Source: Nitrospirota bacterium | GTDB taxonomy: Bacteria; JACPQY01 | Direction of reading: 5' to 3' | Assembly: GCA_016180645.1 (NCBI GenBank) | Contig: JACPAV010000007.1 | Location: 1-40,887 of the forward strand | Length of the DNA: 40,887 nt | Notes under the pieces: generated by a model | The model's database searches: none | Told to the model about the DNA's origin: nothing | Seen by the model: only the letters and a program-made list of their open reading frames with translations | Translations under genes and position numbers: made by a program | Shown here: piece after piece, positions 25,101-31,834 of the stretch | Position numbering within the stretch: the first letter of the stretch is position 1 | How the letters are laid out: the number at the start of each line of letters is the position of its first letter

Positions 25101-28100
25101 CGCCGGATGTGAGGCCGGTCAGCGTGAGGTCGGTCTTGGTGGACGGGATCGGTCCGAGGCCGCCGGCCGTGCTCGCGCCGGCTGCGCAAGGGTCACCTGC
25201 CGCCGCGGCGAGGCTCTCGCAGGTGGCGGAAACAGCTTCGCAGGTGGCGGCCACGCCGCCTTCTCCGGTCGTTTGAACGTACGGTGCGCCGGCGGTGTCC
25301 GTGTCATAGAAGACTCTGTAGCAGGTTGCTCCGGTGACTGCATTCCAGTCCACCTTGGTATTCACGACGCCGTCGATGACGCTGGCTCCCGTTTCGCCGG
25401 TTACAGCGAAACCGGTTGGCGTATCGAGGCCGGAGGTGGTGGTCTTCTCGGGTGAGAGGGCGCTCTCCCCCTCGCCATTCTCAAGCGCGCAGCCTGAGCC
25501 GCCCGTCAAGCAATCGCCGTCGTCCTTCATTGCCGAAATGGCGAGGTAGAACGTGGTCGGGGTGGAGCCGCTGGGGAGGTTGAACGTTTGAGTGGTGGTG
25601 GAGCCGGAGGTGATTACGTGGGGCGAGGCGCCTTCCTGGAACTGCGTGCCGGTGTACGGGGTGCCGGAGTTGGTGTCGTAGTAGATGCGGTAGCCCGTGG
25701 CGTCTTTGACGCTGCACCATGTCAATTGGACTTGAGTTCCGTTGGCTGTGGCCGAGAAACAGAGGGGGGTGGAAAGGGGGATAGCGTTTACGGTGGGCGG
25801 GCTGGAGCCATTGAGGTCGGCAAAATCGCTATGGTTGCCGCCCGCCTCGGCCACCGCGCTGAAGCAGTAGCTTTCACCGACCGCCAATTGATCGCCGTTC
25901 TTGAGACAGGTCAGGGTGATGTTGGACGACGCGGTAGTGACGCCGCCGGAGATGCCGTTGCAGGCATCGGCATCCGCATTGTAGTTCGTGGTCCAGGCGC
26001 CGGCATTGTCTCGGGTGACGGCGGTACACGCGGCGGCTGTCTCGCGGCGGTAGTAGACGCGGTAGCTCAGCCCTGACAGACCCGTCAGGGCGTTCCACGT
26101 GAGGGTGGCCTGGCTGGTGGCGGTGGTGACCTTGAGGTTCGTGGGCGTGGCAATCAGCGTTCGGGCGGAGCCGGAGTTGGTGGCCAGGTCGCTTTCCCCG
26201 CTTTCGGCGTCATCGCTCCCGGGCGGTCCTGGAACGATCGCGTAGGAGTCATTGATCGTGTTGGCCGCGGACACGGCATAGTAGTAGGTCTTGTCGGCTT
26301 GGAGACCGGAAAGTGTGAACGTGCAAAGCGTGGGTGCGCCGGAGACGCAGCCGGCCGCCACGGGTTCGCGCACAATCGGGGAGGTTCCTTCGGCGGCCCC
26401 GATGCCGGTGTAGGGCGCTCCCGCGGAATCCGTATCGTAGTAGATCTTGATTTTGTCGACGCCATTGGAATTCGTGGTGGTCCAGTCCGTGTTGAATTGG
26501 AAGGTGAGAGTAGAGGCGGTCAGCTTGGCCGTGCTGCCCGCGCCTGCGCCCACGAAGGTCGGATCGACGACCCCTGTCGGCACGGCGATCGGGATGCCTT
26601 CCCGATTGGGAAGAAAGGGGTCGCCGCAGTTGTTGACGGTGGAGTTGGCGCCGGGGTCGGGGGTCAGTTCGCAGGGGTCGTCGGCCCCTGCCGGCGCGGG
26701 AGGGGAGGCCGGCAGCGGGGGGGCGCCCTTTACCGCTACGATGCCGAAACAGTATCGAGTGCCGTTCACCAGGTCGATTCCACTGCCATCCTTGGTGGCG
26801 GTGTAGGACGTGGAGGTCGAGGTGATCACCTTTTTCGGAACGTCGGGTGGGCAACCGTCTGCATCCTCGGCATCGACAAAAACCTGGTAGCTGTCCGCCC
26901 CGGTCACGGGGTCCCACGTCATGACGGCCTTTCCCGTTCCCAGGGTTACGGCGAAGTTGGCGACCCTCGGGAGGAGCGTGGTGAGTCCGATTTCATCCAT
27001 CGGATCGCTTTCGTCGCCCGCGGTGGTGACCGCAGCGGCGGCCAGATAGTAGGAACTGTTCGAGGGGAGGCCGCTCAGGGCGCATCGCTCGTTGATGCCG
27101 TTGTTGATGCAGGACGTGTTGACGAGTGTCGACGCTCCTTCGGTGGCGCCGGTCCCTTTGTAGTCGGAAATCTTGAGCGTTCCGGCGCGAGAGGCGGTGT
27201 CGTAACCCACTTTGTACGTGGGACAGGCTTCACCCGACGCACACGATCCGTAGGATGGGCAGATGGCCAGCGGGCACACCCCGCGCTGCCACTCGAAGAC
27301 GAGCCGGGCGGCCTCGATGTCCTTTTCATGTTTGTCGACATAGGAGGCCATCACCGGTTTGGCCAGCGGCGTGGCGGCATCGTTTGTTTGATTGCTTCTT
27401 CCGCTGCCGTTCACGGCGACGGTCGAGAAGTAGGCGGTTTGACCGTTTGAGGGGAACGACGCTCCCACGGGGATGGCCCGCGTTTCGGGACAGACGCCGG
27501 CAGCCGTGGTGCCGCAACCTGGGGTGCCTGCGACAGCGCAGAGCGTCATGGAGGCGCAGGAGGTGGTGACGACGTTGGAGACCGGTTTCGCGAGGTGGTC
27601 TTCGGCGAGGGACACATTGTTCCAACGGATTTCATAACCGCCGGTGGCGCCCGTGACGGCGTTCCAACTCAACTCGACTCGACCGGTTCGGCCTTTCGCG
27701 ATGAAATTGGCCGGCTTGTCGATGGGCAGCACGGTGATCTGTGAAGAGAGGCTGCTGTCGGTCCGCGCGTCCGTTCCGCTCCGGAGAGCGGAGACAACCG
27801 CATAGTAAGCCGAACTGTTGGCGAGGCTGGGGAGCGTGGCGCATCGGGAGGTTCCCGCAATGGCTGCCGGACAAGTGGCGGTGACCGGTGTGCCACACCC
27901 TGCATCGGCCGGGCAGCTTGACGTGGAAGTTTCCATGGCCAGCAGACACGAAGTGTAGACACCGCTCGACGTGCCGTACTGAATCTTGTAGCAATCCGCC
28001 TTGTCCACCGCGTCCCACTTCACCGGGCCTTGGCCGGTCAGGTGAGCGGGGCCGAGCGCGTTTGAGAGGGAGAGGAGTCCGAAGCCCGTGGGCGCGGCCA

Positions 28101-30210
28101 GCGGGGTCACGATAACCTGATCGCTCAGCCGTCCTTCCGTTCCGTCGGAATTCGAAGCGGAAACCCTCAAGTAGTAGGTGGTCGCATTGATCAGTTTCGT
28201 GAGTGTGGCCGAGGTGGACGCCGCCGCGATGGGGGACGGGCCTTCACCGGCGCCCGTGCCGGCATATTTGGCCGGATCATTCGTGCCACTGGCCGTGCTG
28301 TAGTACACCTTGTACTGGACCGCTCCCGGGATGCTGAGCCATTTGAGGGAGGCTGCGGCCGTGGAGCCGGCGACGGTGAGCGCGGGGCGATCGGGCGGGG
28401 AGAGCCGGGTTTTCACCGAGGTGAGATCGCTCTCCGAGCCGGTGTCGATCACGGCTGTCATGGCGATCTTGAGGGTAACGTTGGGTGCGAGCCCGGTGAC
28501 CGTGACTTTGCACGGCGTGGTCGCGCAGGCGGCGGCGTTGTTTTCGGTTTTCAGCGGAATTCCGAGGACGGACTCCGCCGCGGTTGGGAACGCCGCGAGA
28601 GGACCGGTCGGCCCCACGCCCGCGGGAGGCGTTGAAGTCGCAAAGAAACGATAGCCGGTCGCCTTGTCCACTTTATCGAACGTAAAGGTGACGGCGAGGG
28701 AATCGCTGGGCAGGTCTACGCCCAGGGTGTCCACGACGTTCGGCGGCACGGCGAGCGGCGTGGAGGAGACTTCCTTGGAATAGGCGCTCTGAGCGAGATT
28801 GTTCTGCGCGCGGACACTGAAGAAATATTCTTTGCCGTTGTCGAGTCCCGTCACCACCGCCGTGGTGTCCTTCGTGATGAGCGGACCGGGATCGTCCTTT
28901 TCTCCGCAGGAGAGATCGTAGCAACTGTCGTCGGTCTTTCGCGCGGCCGTTCCGTAGAAAACGGCATAGCGAGTTTCATAGGCGGCGGCGAGCGCGCTGC
29001 CCGGCTCGACGCCTTCCGGCAGTTCCGGCGTGATCAGCACGGGGTCCCAACTGATTTCGACGCGCCCGGTGCGGCCTTTGGCCTTCACATTTTGGGGGGT
29101 GGGATAGGGCACAGCCACCGGCCGTTCATCGCCGTAGTTGCTTTCCGAGTTGGTCGATCGGTTGGACGCTCGAACGGTGACGTAGTATTTCGTGCCCTTC
29201 CGAACACCGGCCAGCCGGAGTTCGATTTTGCCCCCGACCGTGGCGGTTGAGGGCGTGAGAGGGGAAATTTTGTCTCCGATCCGTCCGTTGTAAGGCGGTC
29301 CCGGCCCGTCCACGTCGAAGTACACTTTGTAATCCGTAGCCCGCTCGACGGGATCGAACGTGAGGATCATGGTGGCGTCTTCGATCTTGGCCTCAGGAAG
29401 GGTGGGTTGCCGGATCGTCGTGGCCGAAGAAACATCCGAGTACAGGCTCGCTTCGTTGTCGCTCAGCGCGATGAATTTGAACTGGTACTCGGTGTCGTCC
29501 GTCCATTCGAAAGTCGTCGTTCCGGCTTCGCAGTCGTCCCCCCCGGGCGGCAGGGAAACGGCGGTCTTGCGTGTCAAGCAGACGGCCTCAAACGACTCGG
29601 AGGACGATTCCTTGGCGCAGACCCAATAACGAGCGGCGGTGGGGATGGTATTCCAGGCCAGCTCCGCGGATTTCGTGCGGCCGGTGACGCAGGCCTTGCT
29701 GTCATTTTGTTCGCAGCGGGACCACGTGGGTGTGACGCCCGTCATCGTGGGTTGGAGCTGGACCACGCCGACGTCCGTCACGCCGCCGGCGTTGATGGTG
29801 GTTCGTTTTCCTCCAAGGTAGAGGGGCTCATTTCCCGCTCGCGCTCGGATCACGACATCCACTTCGCCGCCCGGCGCCGTGATGACGGCCGAGGCCTTGC
29901 GGTCGTCGAAGCGGAACGATTGGCGGAAGATGGCTTTGGCAGCCAGCGGATCATCGGGGGGGGCGTTGCAGTCCACCTTCTGATTTTCCGGTGCTCGCTG
30001 CGGACTCGGTTCGAAGATCAGGACATCGAGCGTGTCCGGCTTGGCGGCGGCGGCCTGTTCGCGAATCTCGATCCGGAAGGACAGCTCGGTGTTGCCCCCG
30101 TCGGACTTCCCGCCGAAGCAGCTCGCAAACGTGATGAGTGAGGAGTGAAGAGTGATGAGAAGGAGGCGGCGAAGAGGTTCGGCGATCGGCCCTTCTTTCA
30201 CTTCACTCAT
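16111..30210 (-). CDS. Giant (4699-residue) modular lipoprotein: FnIII, Ig-like and FG-GAP domains
   Basis: A single uninterrupted 14.1-kb gene. The signal peptide ends LITFASCFGG (lipidation candidate Cys31; Phe at -3 is unusual). From about residue 150 to 1975 there are some 15 FnIII-like domains, with recurring YYDT..G..YTGTGxxEGxSP loops. About 2150-2940 hold seven Cys-containing Ig-like modules with the cue WCLTEN/WCLSETQ...W...DxAGNV...ITLD. About 3060-3930 hold eight Ig-like modules beginning APDLDAASDSGxSxxDNITN. About 4270-4699 form an FG-GAP propeller ending HSWPTFQKNAARTGN. Surface adhesin or matrix roles are typical for such proteins. It starts 23 bases after the FecR gene, so the two are probably co-expressed. 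Two 10-base and two 8-base G/C runs lie inside. The start lies in a 7-bp repeat island and lacks a clear ribosome site. Confidence 0.9.
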   Translation of the reverse strand: MSEVKEGPIAEPLRRLLLITLHSSLITFASCFGGKSDGGNTELSFRIEIREQAAAAKPDTLDVLIFEPSPQRAPENQKVDCNAPPDDPLAAKAIFRQSFRFDDRKASAVITAPGGEVDVVIRARAGNEPLYLGGKRTTINAGGVTDVGVVQLQPTMTGVTPTWSRCEQNDSKACVTGRTKSAELAWNTIPTAARYWVCAKESSSESFEAVCLTRKTAVSLPPGGDDCEAGTTTFEWTDDTEYQFKFIALSDNEASLYSDVSSATTIRQPTLPEAKIEDATMILTFDPVERATDYKVYFDVDGPGPPYNGRIGDKISPLTPSTATVGGKIELRLAGVRKGTKYYVTVRASNRSTNSESNYGDERPVAVPYPTPQNVKAKGRTGRVEISWDPVLITPELPEGVEPGSALAAAYETRYAVFYGTAARKTDDSCYDLSCGEKDDPGPLITKDTTAVVTGLDNGKEYFFSVRAQNNLAQSAYSKEVSSTPLAVPPNVVDTLGVDLPSDSLAVTFTFDKVDKATGYRFFATSTPPAGVGPTGPLAAFPTAAESVLGIPLKTENNAAACATTPCKVTVTGLAPNVTLKIAMTAVIDTGSESDLTSVKTRLSPPDRPALTVAGSTAAASLKWLSIPGAVQYKVYYSTASGTNDPAKYAGTGAGEGPSPIAAASTSATLTKLINATTYYLRVSASNSDGTEGRLSDQVIVTPLAAPTGFGLLSLSNALGPAHLTGQGPVKWDAVDKADCYKIQYGTSSGVYTSCLLAMETSTSSCPADAGCGTPVTATCPAAIAGTSRCATLPSLANSSAYYAVVSALRSGTDARTDSSLSSQITVLPIDKPANFIAKGRTGRVELSWNAVTGATGGYEIRWNNVSLAEDHLAKPVSNVVTTSCASMTLCAVAGTPGCGTTAAGVCPETRAIPVGASFPSNGQTAYFSTVAVNGSGRSNQTNDAATPLAKPVMASYVDKHEKDIEAARLVFEWQRGVCPLAICPSYGSCASGEACPTYKVGYDTASRAGTLKISDYKGTGATEGASTLVNTSCINNGINERCALSGLPSNSSYYLAAAAVTTAGDESDPMDEIGLTTLLPRVANFAVTLGTGKAVMTWDPVTGADSYQVFVDAEDADGCPPDVPKKVITSTSTSYTATKDGSGIDLVNGTRYCFGIVAVKGAPPLPASPPAPAGADDPCELTPDPGANSTVNNCGDPFLPNREGIPIAVPTGVVDPTFVGAGAGSTAKLTASTLTFQFNTDWTTTNSNGVDKIKIYYDTDSAGAPYTGIGAAEGTSPIVREPVAAGCVSGAPTLCTFTLSGLQADKTYYYAVSAANTINDSYAIVPGPPGSDDAESGESDLATNSGSARTLIATPTNLKVTTATSQATLTWNALTGLSGLSYRVYYRRETAAACTAVTRDNAGAWTTNYNADADACNGISGGVTTASSNITLTCLKNGDQLAVGESYCFSAVAEAGGNHSDFADLNGSSPPTVNAIPLSTPLCFSATANGTQVQLTWCSVKDATGYRIYYDTNSGTPYTGTQFQEGASPHVITSGSTTTQTFNLPSGSTPTTFYLAISAMKDDGDCLTGGSGCALENGEGESALSPEKTTTSGLDTPTGFAVTGETGASVIDGVVNTKVDWNAVTGATCYRVFYDTDTAGAPYVQTTGEGGVAATCEAVSATCESLAAAAGDPCAAGASTAGGLGPIPSTKTDLTLTGLTSGVQYHFSVKAFATSTESPYASNQSLIPLARPTLTITPMLVGDVVSGKTCSNPTNAPQRIACFLVNWSTVTGASQYTLYYDFDGSVPMDGTDVPPNSVGGITGDGCDALSGTCDAPIQNVPSSALPIIIRGVNIDKVFYFAVQAVQSGVAGNVGDYSVITSATTPFPAPTVLNTSTILGNANGGTETQIVVRWSPPDVGGTATNPATYEIHYKPTAFVGGEPPYNVAPSPKTGISGTAISAVVDGPPILPPNSLYYVAMRSVGATGPSSKYYPPSSGGPPTAPPGYFFDGKKPVIEPPGIVHSKSNDNFTSTPCALVLPQTSLYYKAGDQLTLTVMVTDDMTLLGVDGYVTVDLSPIVTAGGTVVLNRVCYVDLDTAIYEGSTTLPAAGAMTADGNKLLTVTACDQATPAVGRGAAANDCTNQAGVKGNSNTATMADTDPERIRIDNTPPADPTAASLADPPASSFTGQVTTTYTNTATVDVSITGGSDANGIAGWCLRETAGAPPESTCTGQCIPTFSNWTTSALPPGASGCTLTGADGLKSVYVWLKDNAGNVSAGTACPGATCAQITLDSTAPAGGGTGLTVDITDRTTSSQVLSDERSVSVSIAGAADAASGVSGYCLTENAGIPTAGSCLAASGPVDGTGWNLAAPTPQSDGVNVLTAGDVLKTARLWLRDGAGNVSTAAATDTITLDTGPPNDPIAITFTDPESGSTTVTNNCAVGPCPNTSLTLAFTDTPDVVKWCVTDDPAIATAATCPSGAWVALKPTTYTLPTSTEGARTVYVWVQDAAGQINTTQSSGSITLDRTAPPNASLALADPTPTTATYTNDNPVSATITGESGDVVRWCLTENAAAASETTCPSGTWATPEPTTFSLSVGDCAVPNCKTVYAWFKDSAGNVSAAAGSASITLDATAPGTPILSLADPTTFTGQGATTNANPVNTSITATDNLAVDRWCVSETQAAQPTAATCNGGTGWTTPAPATFSLTAGNGLKTVYLWVRDAAGNVNALPAVSFAITLDQAVPGNPALDASDPSKFAAQVDTYTNTNPVTASVTGDTDAESGISGWCLSETQSTQPAATNACFVGIEPTTFTLSGGDAAKTIYVWVRDGAGNVNVGTVSDAITLDLTAPTSGMTLTVADPSPAAGQNAATYSNSNPINATIAGESDATSGISGWCLSDTQTTQPTSSSCTGGTTWTTPEPTSVSMSGTGSPPASVTMYVWTRDGAGNVNASAVTAGAITFDTEVPAPSLTAPAASGADNATITTAFNIPENAISGTVKITFTRTAGPADIFSPHIITFNATFESAGAKSCAPNLVGGDLSSSACGVTGVSSDPNDTLIDGTTYTVRLAMTDLAGNAGLLDNTLWVYDTSPPGTPISAPDLDPASDSGTFNTDDITNITTPTFLGSGAPANTSVRIYWNGTYGNCAVTSDIGGNYSGCTISPALAGGAAVVYTITARSVDTAGNESPDSPALSITLDTVAPAPAPTAAPDLDAASDTGASSTDNITKTTTPTFSGSGAPPLEVVGVFVDGVKKCSVTALGGGTYSGCALAPALADGTYTITARSVDLAGNSSTDSPAMSPNLVIDTTAPAAGPTAAPDLDAASDSGKSATDNTTSDNTPTLSGSGADTNAYVTLYATGSPICTVTTDGTGLYSACTAAPALGDAAYTVTARNVDLAGNISPDSVLSLSLTIDTLAPAAPASAPDMTAASDSGTSSSDDYTNLTTPTFQNLTGSAVPNGQVRLYTAGPLTLRCTVDTNGAGDYSACTSSVLGEATYSFTARSVDLAGNEGTDSATLSVTIDTTALAVPTGAPDLDAASDSGTSSIDNITNITTPGFSGTGAPFNEKVRLYLNAAQVCETTAGGAGAWSCTSSALTENSYSAAARSVDLAGNESADSPTLNPIQIDTTGPAAPGTPDLQAASDSGKSSADNITTDTTPTFGGTGPINTIVRVYVGGSVRCTDTTDGFGAYSACTPGVAIAEATYNDVVARTRDAAGNESAASAALSPDLVIDTTAPAAPASAPDLMAASDSGSSSTDNITNDTTPSFENLTASAAPPPGQVRIYTTGPDTLRCTVDTTGLGDYTNCTSTALGEATHTVIARSVDAAGNEGPDSPSLNVTIDTTAPVAPAAPDLDPGSDSGSSTTDNITNATTPLFNGTGPATTTIRLYIGGTQRCSVTSGGGGAWSCTSSALGPASYANVVARSADTAGNESADSAAMAPDLVIDTTNPTCPAPTIAENPDINQQAVSTTTVWYNNNSTDGSFIVTVGATDSGGMDNVTFLATVSAGAVDSATPYQQTYNWEDAVLGPASTFSAASTVTCNDKAGNSSTNSFSVIRDLAAPAGGSISYTNGDSSSTGPTITWGTGVDAGGPPVSGIGSCELQRSVAAIQADGTCAAPGAFNPLSTQGTCGSSFVDAVAGGSCYQYKIIVRDVVYNEVTYSSGNTMRVDTTAPVFANLVYTPVAATPLAKCDVIQIDFTIQGEGIRCAQTAFACGAPSPSVTVDGNAASCLAACSDDAGNNEMDLSYSYTIAGTETTQPNRPIVITASDPAGNSASYSSPPSVEIVFGREGPCPGGNQWPRSTAPAADVSNAPLVMNLDTGADSCNSTSVICEIIAASAEGAGTNLYTLTNTDTDVFGPTALGGSVTAGSAAGGNLATGDAQGEFAIAASDGNLHFFEHNTASATPTIALAGVGANSTPAVGNIDGDGAVEVVVHGTSAGDMVVYAVEFGTGATQWSRTFAGISGTNAAPAIADVGGSAGNEVIVGTGNGQIRILTGATGLDSSVCGGNADVDGGSSAALNNSPVVANVDADGALEIIVASNDGKIHILDTASCAVTTRTIAGAPSITASVAVANVLGASPPLEIIVATQAGEVYILDGSTGSNASGASNWPVTGLGVLTASPMLADVDNDGTQEVVIARPNGQITAREVANGNTEADGWPIVAGTAALSSPTLANLDADSNLELVVGSADDKIYVFEITVAGSGTASHSWPTFQKNAARTGN
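18947..18956. repeat. Homopolymer tract G10 (C10 in the coding strand of the giant gene)
   Basis: Encodes Ala-Pro-Pro-Pro in frame, followed on the coding strand by GGGG. A one-base change would truncate the protein within an Ig-like module at about residue 3755, losing the FG-GAP end. Confidence 0.9.
23368..23377. repeat. Homopolymer tract C10 (G10 in the coding strand of the giant gene)
   Basis: Encodes Ala-Gly-Gly-Gly in frame at about residue 2280, between two Cys-containing Ig-like modules. Confidence 0.9.
30131..30158. repeat. Degenerate heptanucleotide tandem repeat in the giant gene's signal peptide
   Basis: Plus-strand units GTGATGA, GTGAGGA, GTGAAGA, GTGATGA. On the coding strand they give LITLHSSLIT. 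They form an imperfect inverted pair with the island at 30201-30228. Confidence 0.85.
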
Positions 30211-30228
30211 TACACTTCACGCATCACG
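30201..30228. repeat. Degenerate heptanucleotide tandem repeat at the start of the giant gene
   Basis: Units CTTCACT, CATTACA, CTTCACG, CATCACG cover the giant gene's start codon region and the gap to FecR. The island pairs imperfectly with 30131-30158 across the first codons, the same layout as around the TraV-like start. Confidence 0.8.
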
Positions 30229-30233
30229 CCCGG

Positions 30234-31070
30234 TTACCATCGGATCTCCAGCGTCCCTTTCGTGGGGTCCTGCTTGGCTTGGGGGACGGCCCCCGGAGCC
30301 TGCGGTGGGTCCACGAGACTGTCGAGCAGGGCCTGGCGCGCAATCGAGGAACCTGTGGCCAGGGGGCTCGGCAAGCTCAGAGGGCTCATCGCCGGAGTGA
30401 TGTCCGGACTGAACTTCACTTCGGTCTGTTCCCGCATGGTTCCGAGAGTTTGATCGGACGGCACGTGGCCCGGAGCCGGGGGTTGCCCCTCCCGAACCTC
30501 CGACTGTTCCATCGTGCCGAGCGTCACCGTTCCCGGAGCGGACGGATCGTTGTTGGTCACCGTCACGCGACCTTCGATGACGAGAACCTGCGTTTCGCCC
30601 GTATCCGGATCGACGCTGACGATGAGGTGAGTGCCGCGGACGCCGATGGTGGCCGTGGCGGTTTTCACCTCGAATCGATTTCCATAAGCTTTGAGTTTTG
30701 TGATGATCGCCCGGAGCGTGCCGCCGATGAGATTGAGCACCGCCGAACGCGAGCCGCGCGCGGCGTCGTAGTCAAACGCTCCGAAGTCGAGCGTGGCGTT
30801 GGAGCCGAGGAGAAGGATCGATTCATCCTTCATCACGATTCTGATTTTTCCGGCGGGACCGGTGCGCACGCGATCGCCTGCGCGAATGATATCGCCCTGC
30901 CGGATGGTGCGCGCCTCCCCGCCGCCACCCAGTTCGACTGTGGCTTCGCCCTCGATGGCCACCACGGTTCCGATGGCGCTCGATTGGGCCTGGGCGGCGA
31001 GCGGAAATCCCATCGCAATAAGACAGAAAGCGAAGAGACCGGTAACTTTGAGCAGAACTTGACCTTTCAT
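30234..31070 (-). CDS. FecR-domain secreted protein
   Basis: A 278-residue protein with a Sec signal (cleavage near PLAAQAQ, residue 29). The ATG at 31070 has GGGAGGAG upstream, which rules out an earlier in-frame ATG. Residues of about 32-165 are a FecR domain: GTVVAIEGEATVELGGGGEA, then GDIIRAGDRVRTG, LLLGSNATLDFG and TATATIGVRGTHLIV. In the classical system FecR relays signals to an ECF sigma factor, but stand-alone FecR-domain proteins are frequent in surface-protein loci. No sigma factor gene is adjacent. The C-terminal 100 residues are Pro-rich with a repeated VTLGTMEQSEV / QTLGTMREQTEV motif. It heads the operon of the giant lipoprotein. Confidence 0.85.
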   Translation of the reverse strand: MKGQVLLKVTGLFAFCLIAMGFPLAAQAQSSAIGTVVAIEGEATVELGGGGEARTIRQGDIIRAGDRVRTGPAGKIRIVMKDESILLLGSNATLDFGAFDYDAARGSRSAVLNLIGGTLRAIITKLKAYGNRFEVKTATATIGVRGTHLIVSVDPDTGETQVLVIEGRVTVTNNDPSAPGTVTLGTMEQSEVREGQPPAPGHVPSDQTLGTMREQTEVKFSPDITPAMSPLSLPSPLATGSSIARQALLDSLVDPPQAPGAVPQAKQDPTKGTLEIRW

Positions 31071-31104
31071 ATCTCCTCCCTTACCTTGGCAATTAACGTG
31101 CCAC

Positions 31105-31158
31105 GCGATTGCGGATCGCACGTAAACATAAATATATTAAACATATTACAGCAATCGC
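31105..31158 (-). promoter_or_regulatory. AT-rich promoter region of the FecR/giant operon flanked by an 8-bp inverted repeat
   Basis: An unusually AT-rich stretch in this GC-rich window. On the minus strand TTGCTG (31154-31149) and TATGTT (31130-31125) are 18 bases apart, a modest sigma70 match. The perfect inverted repeat GCGATTGC (31105-31112) / GCAATCGC (31151-31158) brackets it and could be an operator. Confidence 0.4.
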
Positions 31159-31294
31159 CATGTGATGCGCGACACGCCGCCGATCCGATTGGGGCCTGCG
31201 AAGCTCCGTCACTACATTTTGGGTAACTTTTTTTACACCGGGGCTGAGAAGGCAATTTGGAAGTTGAATCAAGTTGTTAAGATCGTGATGGGAA

Positions 31295-31798
31295 TCACAT
31301 CCCGCCTGCGGCTTGGACGGGAGGCACCAGGAATAGTTCGGCTCCCGGTTTCAGCCAGTCTTTCTGGTCGAAAGTGACGGAACGATCGACCATCACTTCG
31401 CCGTTTGGACCGAGAGTGGTTCGGAAGCGTATGACGGAAGGTCTTCCGGATGCGATGGCCCGACCCTCCGCGTCATAGGTTGCGGAAGGATCGCAGGGAC
31501 ACGCAAGGACTTGATCGGTGGGTTTCCACTCCAACCGGCATGCCGGGGATGTGGCGGGTGCGAATCCGGGGGGGGGGCATGCAGGATCCAAGGAGAAGAC
31601 CCGCCCCGTTTTTTTCACGACGAGGACCGGATGGTCTTTCGGTCCGCGCAGCACCGGTGTGTTCTCCGCGAAGGAATCCGGGAAGCCTACGACAAATCGG
31701 GGAGAGGGCGGGATGAATCGGAGGGACAGGAAGCCGATGGTGAGGATAACGGCGACAGCGACGGCAGACACTACGCTGGCGCGCCCGTTTGTGTTCAC
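31295..31798 (-). CDS. Membrane-anchored Rieske-like protein lacking both His ligands
   Basis: About 167 residues from the GTG at 31798, with one N-terminal membrane helix (VVSAVAVAVILTIGFLSL). The fold cues match QcrA/PetC-type Rieske proteins: FVVGFPDSFAENTPV, a VLVVKKTGRVFSLD strand pair, then the two cluster boxes. Box 1 reads CPPPGFAPATSPACRLEW where Cys-Thr-His-Leu-Gly-Cys is expected; box 2 reads CPCDPSATYDAEGRAI where CPCHGSxFDxxGxV is expected. All four Cys persist but both ligand His are replaced (by Pro and Asp), so a normal Rieske cluster should not form. A run of 10 Cs lies in box 1. The gene is divergent from radA with 36 bases between; no Shine-Dalgarno is visible and the start is uncertain. 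Confidence 0.65.
   Translation of the reverse strand: MNTNGRASVVSAVAVAVILTIGFLSLRFIPPSPRFVVGFPDSFAENTPVLRGPKDHPVLVVKKTGRVFSLDPACPPPGFAPATSPACRLEWKPTDQVLACPCDPSATYDAEGRAIASGRPSVIRFRTTLGPNGEVMVDRSVTFDQKDWLKPGAELFLVPPVQAAGGM
31568..31577. repeat. Homopolymer tract G10 (C10 in the Rieske-like coding strand)
   Basis: Encodes Cys-Pro-Pro-Pro at the first pseudo-ligand box, in frame. A one-base change would remove box 2. Confidence 0.9.
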
Positions 31799-31834
31799 GA
31801 GATTGATTTTATACAGTCCGAGCGGGTTCGCAAC

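Noticed and set aside
30131-30228. CRISPR-like or direct-repeat array at the start of the giant gene
   Set aside because: Units are 7 bp without spacers, and similar islands occur singly elsewhere; they are simple tandem repeats.
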